From NCBI GenBank assembly GCA_947493945.1, contig CANLSR010000003.1, positions 62,001 through 126,000 on the forward strand: 64,000 bases of DNA, written 5' to 3'. Both the position numbers and the translations under genes were made by a program. Shown here in pieces: positions 43,871 through 52,831 of this stretch (position 1 is the stretch's first letter; each line of letters opens with the position of its first letter). The notes beneath the pieces were generated by a model. That model saw only the letters and a list, made by a program, of their open reading frames with translations, did no database searches and had not been told where the DNA came from. The stretch comes from an uncultured bacterium. GTDB taxonomy: Bacteria > Bacteroidota > Rhodothermia > Rhodothermales > Rubricoccaceae.

Positions 43871-45358
43871 TCAACGCTCCTCGCTGGGGCCGGGCGTGCT
43901 CCCGCCGTGCTCCCGTCGCCGGACGAGGTCGCGCGCGCGTGCCAGGTCCTCCGGGCCGTAGACGCCCAGCAGCCACAGGCCGGGCAGGTAGGCCAGCGCC
44001 AGGCCGGCGCGCGCCGCCAGCCGGGCGGGCAGGTCCCAGCCGGCCGTGGGCGCGGCCACCAGCCACAGGCCCGCCGTCAGCGCCACCACGTAGGCCAGCG
44101 CGCGCCACGGGTAGTCGGCCGGCGTCGAGGCCTGGGCCGTCCGGGCGGTCACGACGGCCAGGACGGCGTAGGACACCAGCGTGGCGACGGCGGCTCCGGC
44201 GATGCCCACGGTCGGGATCAGGACCAGGTTGAGCACCAGGTTCAAGGCTGCCGCCGCGCTCACGCTGGCGGCGACCGCGCGCGTCCGCCCCGCGGCGTAG
44301 AGCACGTTGACGACCACGTAGTACAGGCCGTAGAACGCGAACCCGCCCGCGATCAGCACCACCAGCCCCTCGGTCTCGATGTAGGCCGGCACGTCGGTCA
44401 AGAGCCGGCTCACGTCGGCGACGAACAGGCCCAGGCCGAGCACCATCCACCCGGCGAGGGCCGAAAAGTGGCGGAACGCCTGGCGGTGGAGGTCGGGCGA
44501 TCCGGTCTCGTCGAGCGACTTGAGCCCGAGCACGGTGAACGCCAGCACGAAGCTCTGGACCAGGAACGAGTTGACGACGCCGCCGAAGCGCGCCGCCCAT
44601 TCGTAAGCGCCGGCCGCCTCGGCGTCGAGCAGGTAGATGATTAGGTACCGGTCGCCCAGGTTCAGGAACCGGGCCGCCAGGCCGGACGCGATGAGCGGGA
44701 CCCCGAACGCCATCATCGGCCCGACCAGGCCCCAGCGGATGCGCCGAGGGACGCGCGTCAGCAGCATCGGCGTCACCACCAAGGCCATCGCGGCGGCGGA
44801 GAGCGCGTAACCCTTCATCACGCCCGCCAGCCCTTGGCCGTCGAGCAGGAACGCGATCACGGCCGCGACCATCAGCGCCGCCTCGGCCGTCCCCAGCAGC
44901 GCGAACGCGCCGACGCGCTCGCGTTGGCGCAGGACGGTGTAGGACACGTCGGAGACGACCTTGAAGCCGATGAACACGACGAGCCAGCGCATCACCTCGG
45001 CCCGGCCGGACGATTCGAGGAACACGCCGGCCGCCGCCTCCGCCAGCGCCAGGCCGACGGCCAGGAACACCGCGCCGGAGATCACCGCCAGCGTCAGGGC
45101 CGTGACCGGAACCGCCTCGCGGTCGGCCGGGGACAGCGCGGGGTTGGAGGCGAACCGGAGGATGCCGAGCGGCAGGCCCACGCCCGCGATCAGGAGCCCG
45201 AACATCATGACGGCGTTGAGGCCGCCCAGGAAGCCAAAGTCGGCCGTGGACAGGATCTCGGGGTCGCCGTAGAACGCCAGCAGCGCGACGCCGCTCAGCT
45301 TGGCCGCCACGTTGGCGAGCGCGTAGGTGCTGCTCTGGCGAAACAGGCGGCGGAGCAC
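43871..45358 (-). CDS. Polysaccharide flippase (Wzx-like)
   Basis: 495 residues from GTG 45358 (VLRRLFRQSSTYALANVAAK). Fourteen predicted membrane helices of the MATE/MOP flippase superfamily; the opening F.QSStYalanv and GLPLGILRFAS are typical of polysaccharide biosynthesis (PST) proteins. The family flips lipid-linked oligosaccharides across the inner membrane. It begins two bases after the stop of the pyruvyl transferase-type gene, so the two are co-translated. The last 25 residues are charged and cytosolic. Confidence 0.9.
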   Translation of the reverse strand: MLRRLFRQSSTYALANVAAKLSGVALLAFYGDPEILSTADFGFLGGLNAVMMFGLLIAGVGLPLGILRFASNPALSPADREAVPVTALTLAVISGAVFLAVGLALAEAAAGVFLESSGRAEVMRWLVVFIGFKVVSDVSYTVLRQRERVGAFALLGTAEAALMVAAVIAFLLDGQGLAGVMKGYALSAAAMALVVTPMLLTRVPRRIRWGLVGPMMAFGVPLIASGLAARFLNLGDRYLIIYLLDAEAAGAYEWAARFGGVVNSFLVQSFVLAFTVLGLKSLDETGSPDLHRQAFRHFSALAGWMVLGLGLFVADVSRLLTDVPAYIETEGLVVLIAGGFAFYGLYYVVVNVLYAAGRTRAVAASVSAAAALNLVLNLVLIPTVGIAGAAVATLVSYAVLAVVTARTAQASTPADYPWRALAYVVALTAGLWLVAAPTAGWDLPARLAARAGLALAYLPGLWLLGVYGPEDLARARDLVRRREHGGSTPGPSEER

Positions 45359-45360
45359 CG

Positions 45361-46701
45361 CTAGACCGCGCCGCCGCCCGTGCCGCTGGCGGCCGGCGCC
45401 GCCAGCTCGGCGGCGAACGCGTCGGCGACCAGCGCGCCGGCCTGCATGGCGTCGGCGCGCATCCGCTCGACGCTGGCGAACAGGTCGGCGCGGGCGGCGG
45501 GGAGCGCGGCCAGCACGCGGTCGGTGGTTTGGACGAAGCCGGCGGGCGTCATCGTCTCGATGTCGGTGGTCCAGTCGCGGAGGCCGAAGGCGGCGAACAG
45601 CTCCTCGGTCTTGAACTGGTAGGCGATGGGCAGCACCGGCGTGCCGGCGCACAAGGCCAGGATGGCGGCGTGCATCCGCGTGGCCACCACCAGGTCGGCG
45701 GCGCGGTAGGCGCCGAGCAGCTCGTCGGGCCGGTGCATCTGGCGGTCCACCTCGACGGATGCGCGGACGTCGGCGGGAAGCAGGTCCCAGACGTCGAGCG
45801 CCACCGCCGAGTCGTCGTAGCGGTAGCCCGGCGTGCCCTGGCACGTCGAGAGGAACCGGACGCGCGCGCCGTGCGCCCGGACCAGGTGCGCCACGCCCGC
45901 CGCGACGGACGCGCGGTAGCGCGCCATGCCGGCGTCGGACGGGCCGGAGACGAAGTGGGGCCAGTCGCGCACCGAGACGGCCACGGTCGGCTGCGACGGC
46001 CACGACCGGCTGGCGGCGGCCGCCAGCGTGTCGGCGTCGGCGAGCGCGAACGCGGCGTCGGCGCGGACCGACGTGGGCGCGGCGGGCGCCAGCGCCTCCA
46101 CCTCGCGCTGGGAGCGGGCGTCGCGCAGCAACGTCACGCGCGACTCCCGAAAGATGCGCGCCAGCCGGTCGCGCGGCATGTCGCCGCCGATCGGCCCGAC
46201 GGACTGGGTGTAGAGCGCGTACGGCTTGCCGAGTGCGTGGAGCACGTCGAACTCCAGGAGCCGAGGCCCGAGCCAATAGGCGGGAACGAAGTAGGTGCCG
46301 CCGGAGCTGACGACCAGGTCGGCGGTGGCGAGCGCCTGGAACGGCCGGGCGCCGTCGGAGCCGGCCAGCTGGCGGGCGCGCTCGTGGCGGCCCTCGGCCC
46401 AGACCTGGGCGGCGGCGATCAGCCGGGGCCGACGCTCCAGCCAGCGGACCGCCCGGCGCGCGCGTGCCGGGATGCCGACGGCGATCTGGGGCCAGGCCAC
46501 GCTCGACAGGCCGTCCACCACGTCCAGGTCGGGGTAGTACGGCGCCATCACCTCGGGCTGGGTGCCGAACACGGTGGTCGCGAACGGCGGCAGCGCCGCC
46601 CGGAGCGCACGCTCGACGCCGTAGAGGATCGCCGCGTCGCCGCCGTTGCCCAGCGTCACGTTGGTGATGGCGACGCGGATCGGGGTCTGGGAGGAGGCCA
46701 T
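45361..46701 (-). CDS. Polysaccharide pyruvyl transferase-family protein
   Basis: 446 residues. VAITNVTLGNGGDAAILYGVER starts the fold; LVVSSGGTYFVPAY, PYALYTQSVGPIGGD, VTLLRDARSQREVEAL and the C-terminal ATRMHAAILALCAGTPVLPIAY (RxHxxIxAl.xGxPv) are the family motifs. Members transfer pyruvate from phosphoenolpyruvate to sugars as ketals (CsaB, WcaK). In this cluster it would modify the surface polysaccharide repeat unit. Sixty bases separate it from the preceding glycosyltransferase gene. Confidence 0.88.
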   Translation of the reverse strand: MASSQTPIRVAITNVTLGNGGDAAILYGVERALRAALPPFATTVFGTQPEVMAPYYPDLDVVDGLSSVAWPQIAVGIPARARRAVRWLERRPRLIAAAQVWAEGRHERARQLAGSDGARPFQALATADLVVSSGGTYFVPAYWLGPRLLEFDVLHALGKPYALYTQSVGPIGGDMPRDRLARIFRESRVTLLRDARSQREVEALAPAAPTSVRADAAFALADADTLAAAASRSWPSQPTVAVSVRDWPHFVSGPSDAGMARYRASVAAGVAHLVRAHGARVRFLSTCQGTPGYRYDDSAVALDVWDLLPADVRASVEVDRQMHRPDELLGAYRAADLVVATRMHAAILALCAGTPVLPIAYQFKTEELFAAFGLRDWTTDIETMTPAGFVQTTDRVLAALPAARADLFASVERMRADAMQAGALVADAFAAELAAPAASGTGGGAV

Positions 46702-46761
46702 GCGCCCAAGCTACCGGGCGCCCGTTTCCGCCCGCCGTGAAGTTTGGAGGCCGGGCCTGCG

Positions 46762-47673
46762 CTACTCGCCCGGCTGCGCCCGCCCCGCGTCCACGGCGCC
46801 CGCCAGCGCGCCGGCGCCGGTCGCGAGGGCGCGGATCGCGCGGTGCCAGGCCGGCCTCCGCACAACGCCGACGGGCGCCGCCGCCAGCCCCGTCGCGACC
46901 TGCTTGCCGGCCTTGAGCACGCTCCACGCCGCCCGCCGCGCCCGCCCGCCGTGTGCGTAGCGCCACGACTGGCGGCCGTTGAGGAAGGCCCGCCGGGCGA
47001 CGTAGCCCGCCGTCTGCTTGGCGGCCGGCTCCAGGTGCTCGACGGCCATCGCGGGCGCGTGCCAGGTCACGTTGCCGAACCGGTCGAACAGCCGGCCCGC
47101 CATCTCGGTCTCCTCCCCCAGCCCCAGCGCCCCGCCGACCATCCCGAGGCCGGGGTCGAAGCCTCCCACCGCTTGCAGCGCGTCGCGCCGGACGGCCAGG
47201 TTGCCGCCCGAAAACCCCAGCCGCGCCGCCGCGTCCGGCAGCGGCCCCTCGGCCCCGAACGTGCGCCGGCTCATCGACCGGTCGAACCAAGCCGGCGGCG
47301 TCGCCTCGAAGCGCGGCTCGATGGGACCGCCGACCAGCCGGACGCCCGGCCGGGCGACGGCGTCCAGCAGCGCGTCCCGCCAGCCGGGCTGCACGAACGC
47401 GTCGTCGTCCAGGAACACGATCCAGTCGGCGGCGCTCTCGGCCAGGGCGCGGTTGCGGGCGTGGCTCAGGCCCGGCGTCGGCTCCACGACCGACCGGAGC
47501 GCCGGCCACCCCGCCCGGCTGGCGATCACCGCCGGCGTGGCGTCCGTCGAGCCGTTGTCGACCACCAGCACCTCGACGCCGGGCGCGCCGGCGAGTTCGG
47601 CGCGCACGTCGTCGAGCGCCTGGGTCAGAACCGGCGCGCGGTCACGCGTGCACACGGCGACGGTGACGGTCAC
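46762..47673 (-). CDS. Family 2 glycosyltransferase
   Basis: 303 residues from GTG 47673, overlapping the upstream stop by four bases (GTGA). GT-A fold: VTVAVCTRDRAPVLTQAL, VLVVDNGSTDATPAV, GLSHARNRALAESAADWIVFLDDD as two segments around the DDD metal site, and LGEETEMAGRLFDRFG as the acceptor-side ED motif. It uses a nucleotide sugar to extend a lipid-linked glycan on the cytosolic face. The C-terminal part after residue 240 is Arg-rich (YAHGGRARRAAW) and may touch the membrane. Confidence 0.92.
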   Translation of the reverse strand: MTVTVAVCTRDRAPVLTQALDDVRAELAGAPGVEVLVVDNGSTDATPAVIASRAGWPALRSVVEPTPGLSHARNRALAESAADWIVFLDDDAFVQPGWRDALLDAVARPGVRLVGGPIEPRFEATPPAWFDRSMSRRTFGAEGPLPDAAARLGFSGGNLAVRRDALQAVGGFDPGLGMVGGALGLGEETEMAGRLFDRFGNVTWHAPAMAVEHLEPAAKQTAGYVARRAFLNGRQSWRYAHGGRARRAAWSVLKAGKQVATGLAAAPVGVVRRPAWHRAIRALATGAGALAGAVDAGRAQPGE

Positions 47674-48986
47674 AGCGCGCGGGGGGCGCCGAGCCCGCGG
47701 ATCACGTCGGCCAGCCGGGCCGTCTGGGCGCGGCGCGTGTACGGCGCGACGGCGTCCCAGGCGGCGCCCGCCAGCGGCGCGCCCTCGGCCCAGGCGCTGT
47801 AGTGGCGCTCGATCTCGCCCGCGATCCCGTCCACGTCGTCGCGGGCGTGCATCGTCCCGCCCTCGCTCCCCGCCAGCAGCGCGGCCGCGTCGCCGTCGTT
47901 GGGGCCGACGCCCAGCACCGGCCGGCCGGACGCGAGGTACTCGTAGAGCTTGCCCGTGATCATGCCGCCGTCGTCGGGGAACGGCTCGATGGACAACAGC
48001 AGCAGCGCCGCTCGCGCCTGCTCGCGGACCGCTTGGGCGTGCGTCACGTAGGGGACGGCCTCGACCGGCGCTCCGGTCTCTTGGGCCGACTGGCGGACGG
48101 CGTCGTCGGTGGTGCCCACCAGCCGGATCGTCAGTTTGGAGATGCGGTCTGACGCGCGCAACTGGCGGATGGCGTCCCACACCGCCGTCGGGTTCCGCGT
48201 GGCGTACAAGCTCCCGACGTGGGACACCACGAACGCGTCGCGGCGCACCACCTCGCCCTCGGCCGCGCCCAGGTCCGCTTGGTCGACGCCGTTGTAGATG
48301 ACCTCAACCGAGCCCGGCGCCAGCCCACCCTGGCGCTCCAAGAGCCGCGCCCACGTCGGGCTGACCGTCGTGACGGCGTCGGCGCGCTGGAGCACGCGGC
48401 GCTCCAGGCGCCGGTCGAGAGCGCGCGCGGCGCGGCTCATGGGCAGGTCGTGGTAGAAGTTGATGGCCGTCCACGGGTCGCGGAAGTCGGCGACCCAGGG
48501 CACGCCGGTGTTCTGCAGGCGCCGCCCGATCAGGTGGACCGAGTGCGGAGGGCCGGACGTGACCACGGCGGCAAACGGGTCCGCCAGCCGGGCGGACTGG
48601 CCCAGCCGCTTCCGCCCCGCGTGGCGCGCAAACGGCACCCAGCCCACGCGGGCGTCGGGCAGGAACACGTTGGCCCGCGCCCACAGCGCCAGTCGTGCCC
48701 TCCAGCCGCGCCCGTCGACGGCGCCCGTCGGCACGCCCTCGCCGCCCGTCACCCGGGCGTAGAGCGCGAACGGGTCCGGCGCCCGCGTCCGGATGGTCTC
48801 GACGCCGTCGGGCACGTCGCCCGCCAGCCCGGGGTCGCGGCTGGGGAAGGCCCCGTCGTCCACGGTCAGCACGACGGGCTCGAAGCCGGCCTCGCGCAGG
48901 TAGCGGACGGTCTTGAGCACCCGCTGCACGCCCGGCCCGCCGGCCGGCGGGAAGTAGTACGTGACGACGAGGACGCGGGGGAGCAC
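47670..48986 (-). CDS. Family 4 glycosyltransferase
   Basis: 438 residues from GTG 48986, which starts right at the first strand (VLPRVLVVTYYFPPAGGPG); a GTG at 49058 would add 24 residues without similarity. GT-B fold: N-domain with GGPGVQRVLKTVRYLREAG, ADFRDPWTAINFYHD, the middle strand DAVTTVSPTWARLL, then EVIYNGVD, VVSHVGSLYATRNP, and the C-domain GMITGKLYEYLASGRPVLGV (the E..xxG.P nucleotide-sugar site). Likely adds a sugar to the same polysaccharide as its neighbours. First gene of the cluster. Confidence 0.92.
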   Translation of the reverse strand: MLPRVLVVTYYFPPAGGPGVQRVLKTVRYLREAGFEPVVLTVDDGAFPSRDPGLAGDVPDGVETIRTRAPDPFALYARVTGGEGVPTGAVDGRGWRARLALWARANVFLPDARVGWVPFARHAGRKRLGQSARLADPFAAVVTSGPPHSVHLIGRRLQNTGVPWVADFRDPWTAINFYHDLPMSRAARALDRRLERRVLQRADAVTTVSPTWARLLERQGGLAPGSVEVIYNGVDQADLGAAEGEVVRRDAFVVSHVGSLYATRNPTAVWDAIRQLRASDRISKLTIRLVGTTDDAVRQSAQETGAPVEAVPYVTHAQAVREQARAALLLLSIEPFPDDGGMITGKLYEYLASGRPVLGVGPNDGDAAALLAGSEGGTMHARDDVDGIAGEIERHYSAWAEGAPLAGAAWDAVAPYTRRAQTARLADVIRGLGAPRAL

Positions 48987-49137
48987 GGGCAGGGGCGGGG
49001 ACGAGGTTCCGAAGGTGCGCGCCCCGCCCGGACGGGGCAAGCCGTTCACCGAATCCACCCGTCCGAGCCGGGCCGCGCCGGCGGCTGGCGGCGGCCCTCG
49101 GCGTGGGGCCCGGGCGCGTCGTCGGGCCGGCGGCGGG

Positions 49138-50238
49138 CTAGCGGACGCGCTTGCGGCGGTTGCGGACGTAGTCCTCGAACAGGAACCCGCCCAGCTCGTC
49201 CAGCCCGGCGTAGTAGGCCCGGCCGTGGTTGACCTCAGTCAGCTGGCGGACGAAGTCCTGGAGGTACGGGTCGCGCGCGATCATGAACGTGGTGATGGTC
49301 ACGCCCTCGCGGCGGCAGATGGCGGCCTCGTCCAGCACCTTGTTGATGATCTTGCGGTCCAGGCCGTAGGCGTTCCGGTACATCCGCCCGTTCTCGAAAT
49401 GGCACGACGGCTTGCCATCGGTGATCATGAAGATCTGCTTGTTCCGGTTCTTGCGGCGCCGGAGGATCTGGCGCGCCCGCTCCAGTCCCGCGCGCGTGTT
49501 GGTGTGGAACGGGCCGACCTGGAGGTACGGCAGGTCCTTCATCTCCACCTCCCACGCCTCGTTCCCAAACGCCACGATGTCCAGCGTGTCCTTGGGGTAG
49601 CGCGTCGTGATCAACTCCGCCAGCGCGAGCGCCGTCTTCCTCGCCGGCGTGATCCGGTCCTCGCCGTAGAGCACCATCGAGTGGCTGAGGTCGATCATCA
49701 GGACGGTCGCGACCGACGTGTGGTGGTCGGTCTCGAACACCTGGAAGTCGTCCTGCTGGAGGCTGAAGTCGCCGATGCCGCCGCGCTTGAACGCGTTCTG
49801 CAGCGTGCCCGTCACGTCGAGGTCGTGGACGTCGTCGCCGAAGGCGAACGGGCGCGTCTCGGGCTGGCGCTCCGAGCCGGCGCCGGCGAACGGCGTCTTG
49901 TGGTTGCCCCGGCCGGCCTTGCGTAGGCTGGTGAAGATCTCCTCCAGCGACCGCTCGCGCAGGCCGCGCTCGGCCTTGGCCGTGATCGAGACGACGCCCG
50001 TCTGGTCGTCGCGGTCGATGTAGCCCTGGTTCTTGAGCTCGTCGATAAAGTCGCCCAGGCCCATCTCGTCGTCGGTCAGGCCGTACTCCTTGTCGATGGC
50101 GGTCAGCCAGCGGAGCGCCTCGTCGGCGTCGCCGCCGGTGTGGAGCAGGAGTTGCTGGAACAGGTCGAGGAGGGTGTCGAACGTGGACCGGGTGGATCCG
50201 TGGCGTTCGGCGTCCCACTCGGAATAGCGGAATCGCAT
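49138..50238 (-). CDS. VWA-domain protein
   Basis: 366 residues. The N-terminal 170 residues are a helical domain (LLDLFQQLLLHTGGDADEAL, EYGLTDDEMGLGDFIDELKN) also seen in VWA proteins that work with MoxR ATPases. Residues about 175-350 are the VWA domain: VLMIDLSHSMVLYGEDRITP with the MIDAS DxSxS, IFMITDGKPSC with the Thr/Asp, and MIARDPYLQDFV. Metal-dependent binding of a partner protein is expected. No MoxR-type ATPase gene lies in the window. Divergent from the NarL-type regulator. Confidence 0.87.
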   Translation of the reverse strand: MRFRYSEWDAERHGSTRSTFDTLLDLFQQLLLHTGGDADEALRWLTAIDKEYGLTDDEMGLGDFIDELKNQGYIDRDDQTGVVSITAKAERGLRERSLEEIFTSLRKAGRGNHKTPFAGAGSERQPETRPFAFGDDVHDLDVTGTLQNAFKRGGIGDFSLQQDDFQVFETDHHTSVATVLMIDLSHSMVLYGEDRITPARKTALALAELITTRYPKDTLDIVAFGNEAWEVEMKDLPYLQVGPFHTNTRAGLERARQILRRRKNRNKQIFMITDGKPSCHFENGRMYRNAYGLDRKIINKVLDEAAICRREGVTITTFMIARDPYLQDFVRQLTEVNHGRAYYAGLDELGGFLFEDYVRNRRKRVR

Positions 50239-50302
50239 GGGGTCGGGCGGAGGGCGGGGCTCTCACCCGAAACGCGCGCGGGCGTTCCAGACGTGCCCGG
50301 TG

Positions 50303-50309
50303 TAGTTTC
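50303..50309 (+). promoter_or_regulatory. Putative -7 element TAGTTTC
   Basis: Identical to the element before the CsbD-like gene; it would give the NarL-type regulator a leader of about 100 bases. No matching -33 TTTG is seen. Confidence 0.35.
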
Positions 50310-50415
50310 AAACTGGCCCGGAGCCTGTGACACACATGCTGCGCTCCCCCGGGCGGTATCGTCACGACCCGCGCGGACGCGACCGCCCTGCTCCCTAGCC
50401 ACCCGACCTCCCACC

Positions 50416-51063
50416 ATGTCGCATCGCATCTTTCTCGTCGAGGACCACCCCATCACGCGCGAGGGCATCCGGGCGCTGATCTCCAAGACCGACGACCTCC
50501 AGGTGGTCGGCGAGGCGGCCACGGCTCCCGAGGCGCTCGCGCTGCTGTCGTCGGCCTGCCCGGAGCTGGTCATCACCGACATCTCGATCGGCGGGTCGGA
50601 CGGGATCGAGCTCACCAAGCAGATCCACGCGCTCTACCCCGACGTCAAGGTCCTCACGCTCTCGGCCTACGACGAGTCGGTCTACGCCGAGCGCGCCATC
50701 CGCGCCGGGTCCAGCGGCTACGTCGACAAGCAGAAGGCGCCCGAGGTCTTGGTCGAGGCCATCCAGACGGTCCTGGACGGCCGGCTCCACCTGTCGGACT
50801 CGCTCCGCGACCGGGTCGTGGGCAGCTACCTCACCGTCGGCGCGGCGCCGGAGACGGCGGTCTCGGACCTGACCGACCGCGAGCTCGAGGTGTTCCGTCA
50901 CTTTGGCCACGGCCTGACGACCGCCGAGGTGGCCGACGCGATGATGCTCTCGCCCAAGACCGTCGAGACCCACCGGGTCCACATCAAGCAGAAGATGGGC
51001 CTCAAGACGACCAACGAGTTCGTCCAGCGGGCGACGCTGTGGACGGCCCAGAACGAGATCTAG
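50416..51063 (+). CDS. NarL/FixJ-family response regulator
   Basis: 215 residues from ATG 50416. Receiver domain: RIFLVEDHPITREGIRALI with the acidic pair ED, phosphoacceptor Asp in ELVITDISIGGSDGIEL, Ser in LTLSAYDES and Lys in SSGYVDKQKAP. LuxR-type helix-turn-helix: LTDRELEVFRHFGHGLTTAE and MMLSPKTVETHRVHIKQKMG. Phosphorylation should promote dimerisation and DNA binding. The partner kinase is not adjacent. The gene ends near an inverted repeat shared with the convergent lipoprotein gene. Confidence 0.94.
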   Translation: MSHRIFLVEDHPITREGIRALISKTDDLQVVGEAATAPEALALLSSACPELVITDISIGGSDGIELTKQIHALYPDVKVLTLSAYDESVYAERAIRAGSSGYVDKQKAPEVLVEAIQTVLDGRLHLSDSLRDRVVGSYLTVGAAPETAVSDLTDRELEVFRHFGHGLTTAEVADAMMLSPKTVETHRVHIKQKMGLKTTNEFVQRATLWTAQNEI

Positions 51064-51131
51064 CGTTGCGGTAGGTCGGTGGCCTCCAGCGCGGCCCAGG
51101 ACGCTGCACGCACCTTCCGTCATTCTGACTC

Positions 51132-51242
51132 TGTCATCCTGAGCTTGTCGAAGGATCTCGACTCGGACGCTCAGCCCATCGGCGCCGGTGCCGATGACCT
51201 GGGGTGTCGGCGCTGAGATCCTTCGCTGCGCTCAGGATGACA
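51132..51242. repeat. Inverted TGTCATCCTGAG-type repeat between convergent genes
   Basis: Left arm 51132-51158 and right arm 51216-51242 are 27 bases each; the reverse complement of the right differs from the left only in a 4-base block (GCAG versus TTGT). TGTCATCCTGAG and CGAAGGATCT at the arm ends are exact. The 57 bases between include a smaller GGCGCCGGTGCC stem. It lies between two converging genes. Confidence 0.9.
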
Positions 51243-51314
51243 TCCACCTTCGCTCCGCGGTTGGCGCGCGGCGGCTTCCGGGCTAGCGGCGGCGACCGCC
51301 AGCCCGGCGTGGGA

Positions 51315-51989
51315 TCAGTCGGGCAGGCCGTAGGCGGCCTTGACGGCTTCGTAGTCGCGGAGGTCGATGCGCGCGCCGGCCTGGGCCGTGTAGTAGAGCT
51401 CGTTCGGGATCACGACGAGCCGTAGGTCGATGTCGTCCGGGCCGCCGGCGACGCGCTGCGGGACGATAAAGTCGAACAAGACCGACCGGTCGTCGCCGAA
51501 GTCCGTGTACTCGGCGGACGACACGACGTCGAAGTAGAAATCTTGGTTGTCGAACGAGTACTCGTAGGACGCCGTAAAGCCCACCACCTTTTGAACAAAG
51601 TCTCCGTTCTCGTCACGTGCGAGGACGGATTCCTCGAACGAACGTGTGACGGGGAGCGGCGTCCACGTCCTGTTCCCGTCCGCCCCAACGATGTTCGACA
51701 CCAACTCGGCGTCGATGTAGGCCATCACCATCGCGCCGTCGCCGGCCGTTCTGAGCGCGTCGGCGAGGTTGCCCCGGACCACCCGGGCGTCCCTGGCGTC
51801 GTACGACTGCGTGTTGAGGTCCGACTCTCGCGGGTCGAAGTCGCCGGGGGCGAAGCTGAAGTCGGCGACGAACACGTTGAGCGCCGTGTCGTCGGTGGTG
51901 TCGCAGCCGCTGGCGGCGACCATGAACGAGGCGACGGCGACGGCCGCGAGCGTGGAGCGGAGCGAGCCCGCAAACGAGAGAGAAGGCAT
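51315..51989 (-). CDS. Hypothetical lipoprotein
   Basis: 224 residues from ATG 51989 (MPSLSFAGSLRSTLAAV). Signal peptide with lipobox VAASGCD. The mature part is acidic and beta-rich: LNVFVADFSFAPGDFDPRES, MVMAYIDAELVSN, FTASYEYSFDNQDFYFDV and a long C-terminal IDLRLVVIPNELYY. Length and pattern resemble small outer-membrane lipoproteins of Bacteroidota without assigned function. It has no adjacent partner on its strand. Confidence 0.7.
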   Translation of the reverse strand: MPSLSFAGSLRSTLAAVAVASFMVAASGCDTTDDTALNVFVADFSFAPGDFDPRESDLNTQSYDARDARVVRGNLADALRTAGDGAMVMAYIDAELVSNIVGADGNRTWTPLPVTRSFEESVLARDENGDFVQKVVGFTASYEYSFDNQDFYFDVVSSAEYTDFGDDRSVLFDFIVPQRVAGGPDDIDLRLVVIPNELYYTAQAGARIDLRDYEAVKAAYGLPD

Positions 51990-52131
51990 GAGAACGGGGG
52001 GAATGGAGACTGAACTCTGGGCCGCGCGTGCGCGCGACCGGGTAACGCGGGCTCTGTAAACGAGTGCCGCCCGCCGTTCGCCTCTGCCGGAGCAGACGAC
52101 GCCGGCGGGCGGCAACACGCAGGAGGAAAAC

Positions 52132-52722
52132 TCAGGCCGTGGCGCGGCGGGCGCCGGCGTAGACCGAGGCCACCAGCAGGATCTTGGTCACGTCCCACGG
52201 CAGGAACTTGACCCAGCCGTTGACGAGCGCCTGGCCCCAGCCCAGGTCCGCGACCAGATACAGGCCGACCACGCCACACGCGAACAGCGCGGCCGAGCCG
52301 GCCACGAGCCCCAGCAGCACGCCCCCAAACGAGCGGTTGCGCTCGGTCACGAGGCCGCCCGCCAGCGCCACGAGCGGGAACCCGACCAGGTAGCCGACCG
52401 AGGCGCCCATCAGGTGCTCGATGCCGCTCCCGCCGCCGGCGTAGACCGGCAGCACCAGCCCGAGCGCGAGGTAGGCCAGCATCGACAGCGCGCCCAGGCG
52501 CCAGCCCAGGAACAGGCCGCTGCCGTAGACCGCCAGCGACTGCAACGTGAGCGGGACTTCCCACAGGTAAAGCCGCAGTTCGAACTGGGCCAGCAGCGCG
52601 GTCAGCAGCGCCACGCCGACGACCAGGGCGCCCTGGAGCGCGAGCGGGGCGTCGGACGCACGGAGGCGGTCGACGGAGGCGGCGGACGGGGCGGCGAGAG
52701 CGGCGGACGAGAGGAGCGACAT
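52132..52722 (-). CDS. bioY: Biotin transporter BioY
   Basis: 196 residues from ATG 52722. About six membrane helices of the ECF S-component BioY: LYLWEVPLTLQSLAVYGSGL near residue 55 (VPiTlQtl is the BioY signature), ALGLVLPVYAGGGSGIEHLM with GxxxxPvfaGG, SVGYLVGFPLVALAGGLV and the final GQALVNGWVKFLPWDVTK. It brings biotin into the cell, alone or with an energising ECF module. This fits the need of the biotin-dependent acyl-CoA carboxylase elsewhere in the window. Divergent from the crotonase gene. Confidence 0.92.
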   Translation of the reverse strand: MSLLSSAALAAPSAASVDRLRASDAPLALQGALVVGVALLTALLAQFELRLYLWEVPLTLQSLAVYGSGLFLGWRLGALSMLAYLALGLVLPVYAGGGSGIEHLMGASVGYLVGFPLVALAGGLVTERNRSFGGVLLGLVAGSAALFACGVVGLYLVADLGWGQALVNGWVKFLPWDVTKILLVASVYAGARRATA

Positions 52723-52800
52723 GGGGAGGCAGAAGAGTGGGCCGGAAGATACGCGCGCCGTCCTGGGCGGCTCCCCAGGACCCGGCCGGCCGCTGGCGGG

Positions 52801-52807
52801 TAGCTTG
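52801..52807 (+). promoter_or_regulatory. Putative -7 element TAGCTTG
   Basis: Same word as before the genes at 2065 and 5168; 25 bases before the crotonase start codon, just after an octamer copy (CCGCTGGCGGG). Confidence 0.4.
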
Positions 52808-52831
52808 GGCGCCCCGATCTCCTCCGCCCCC

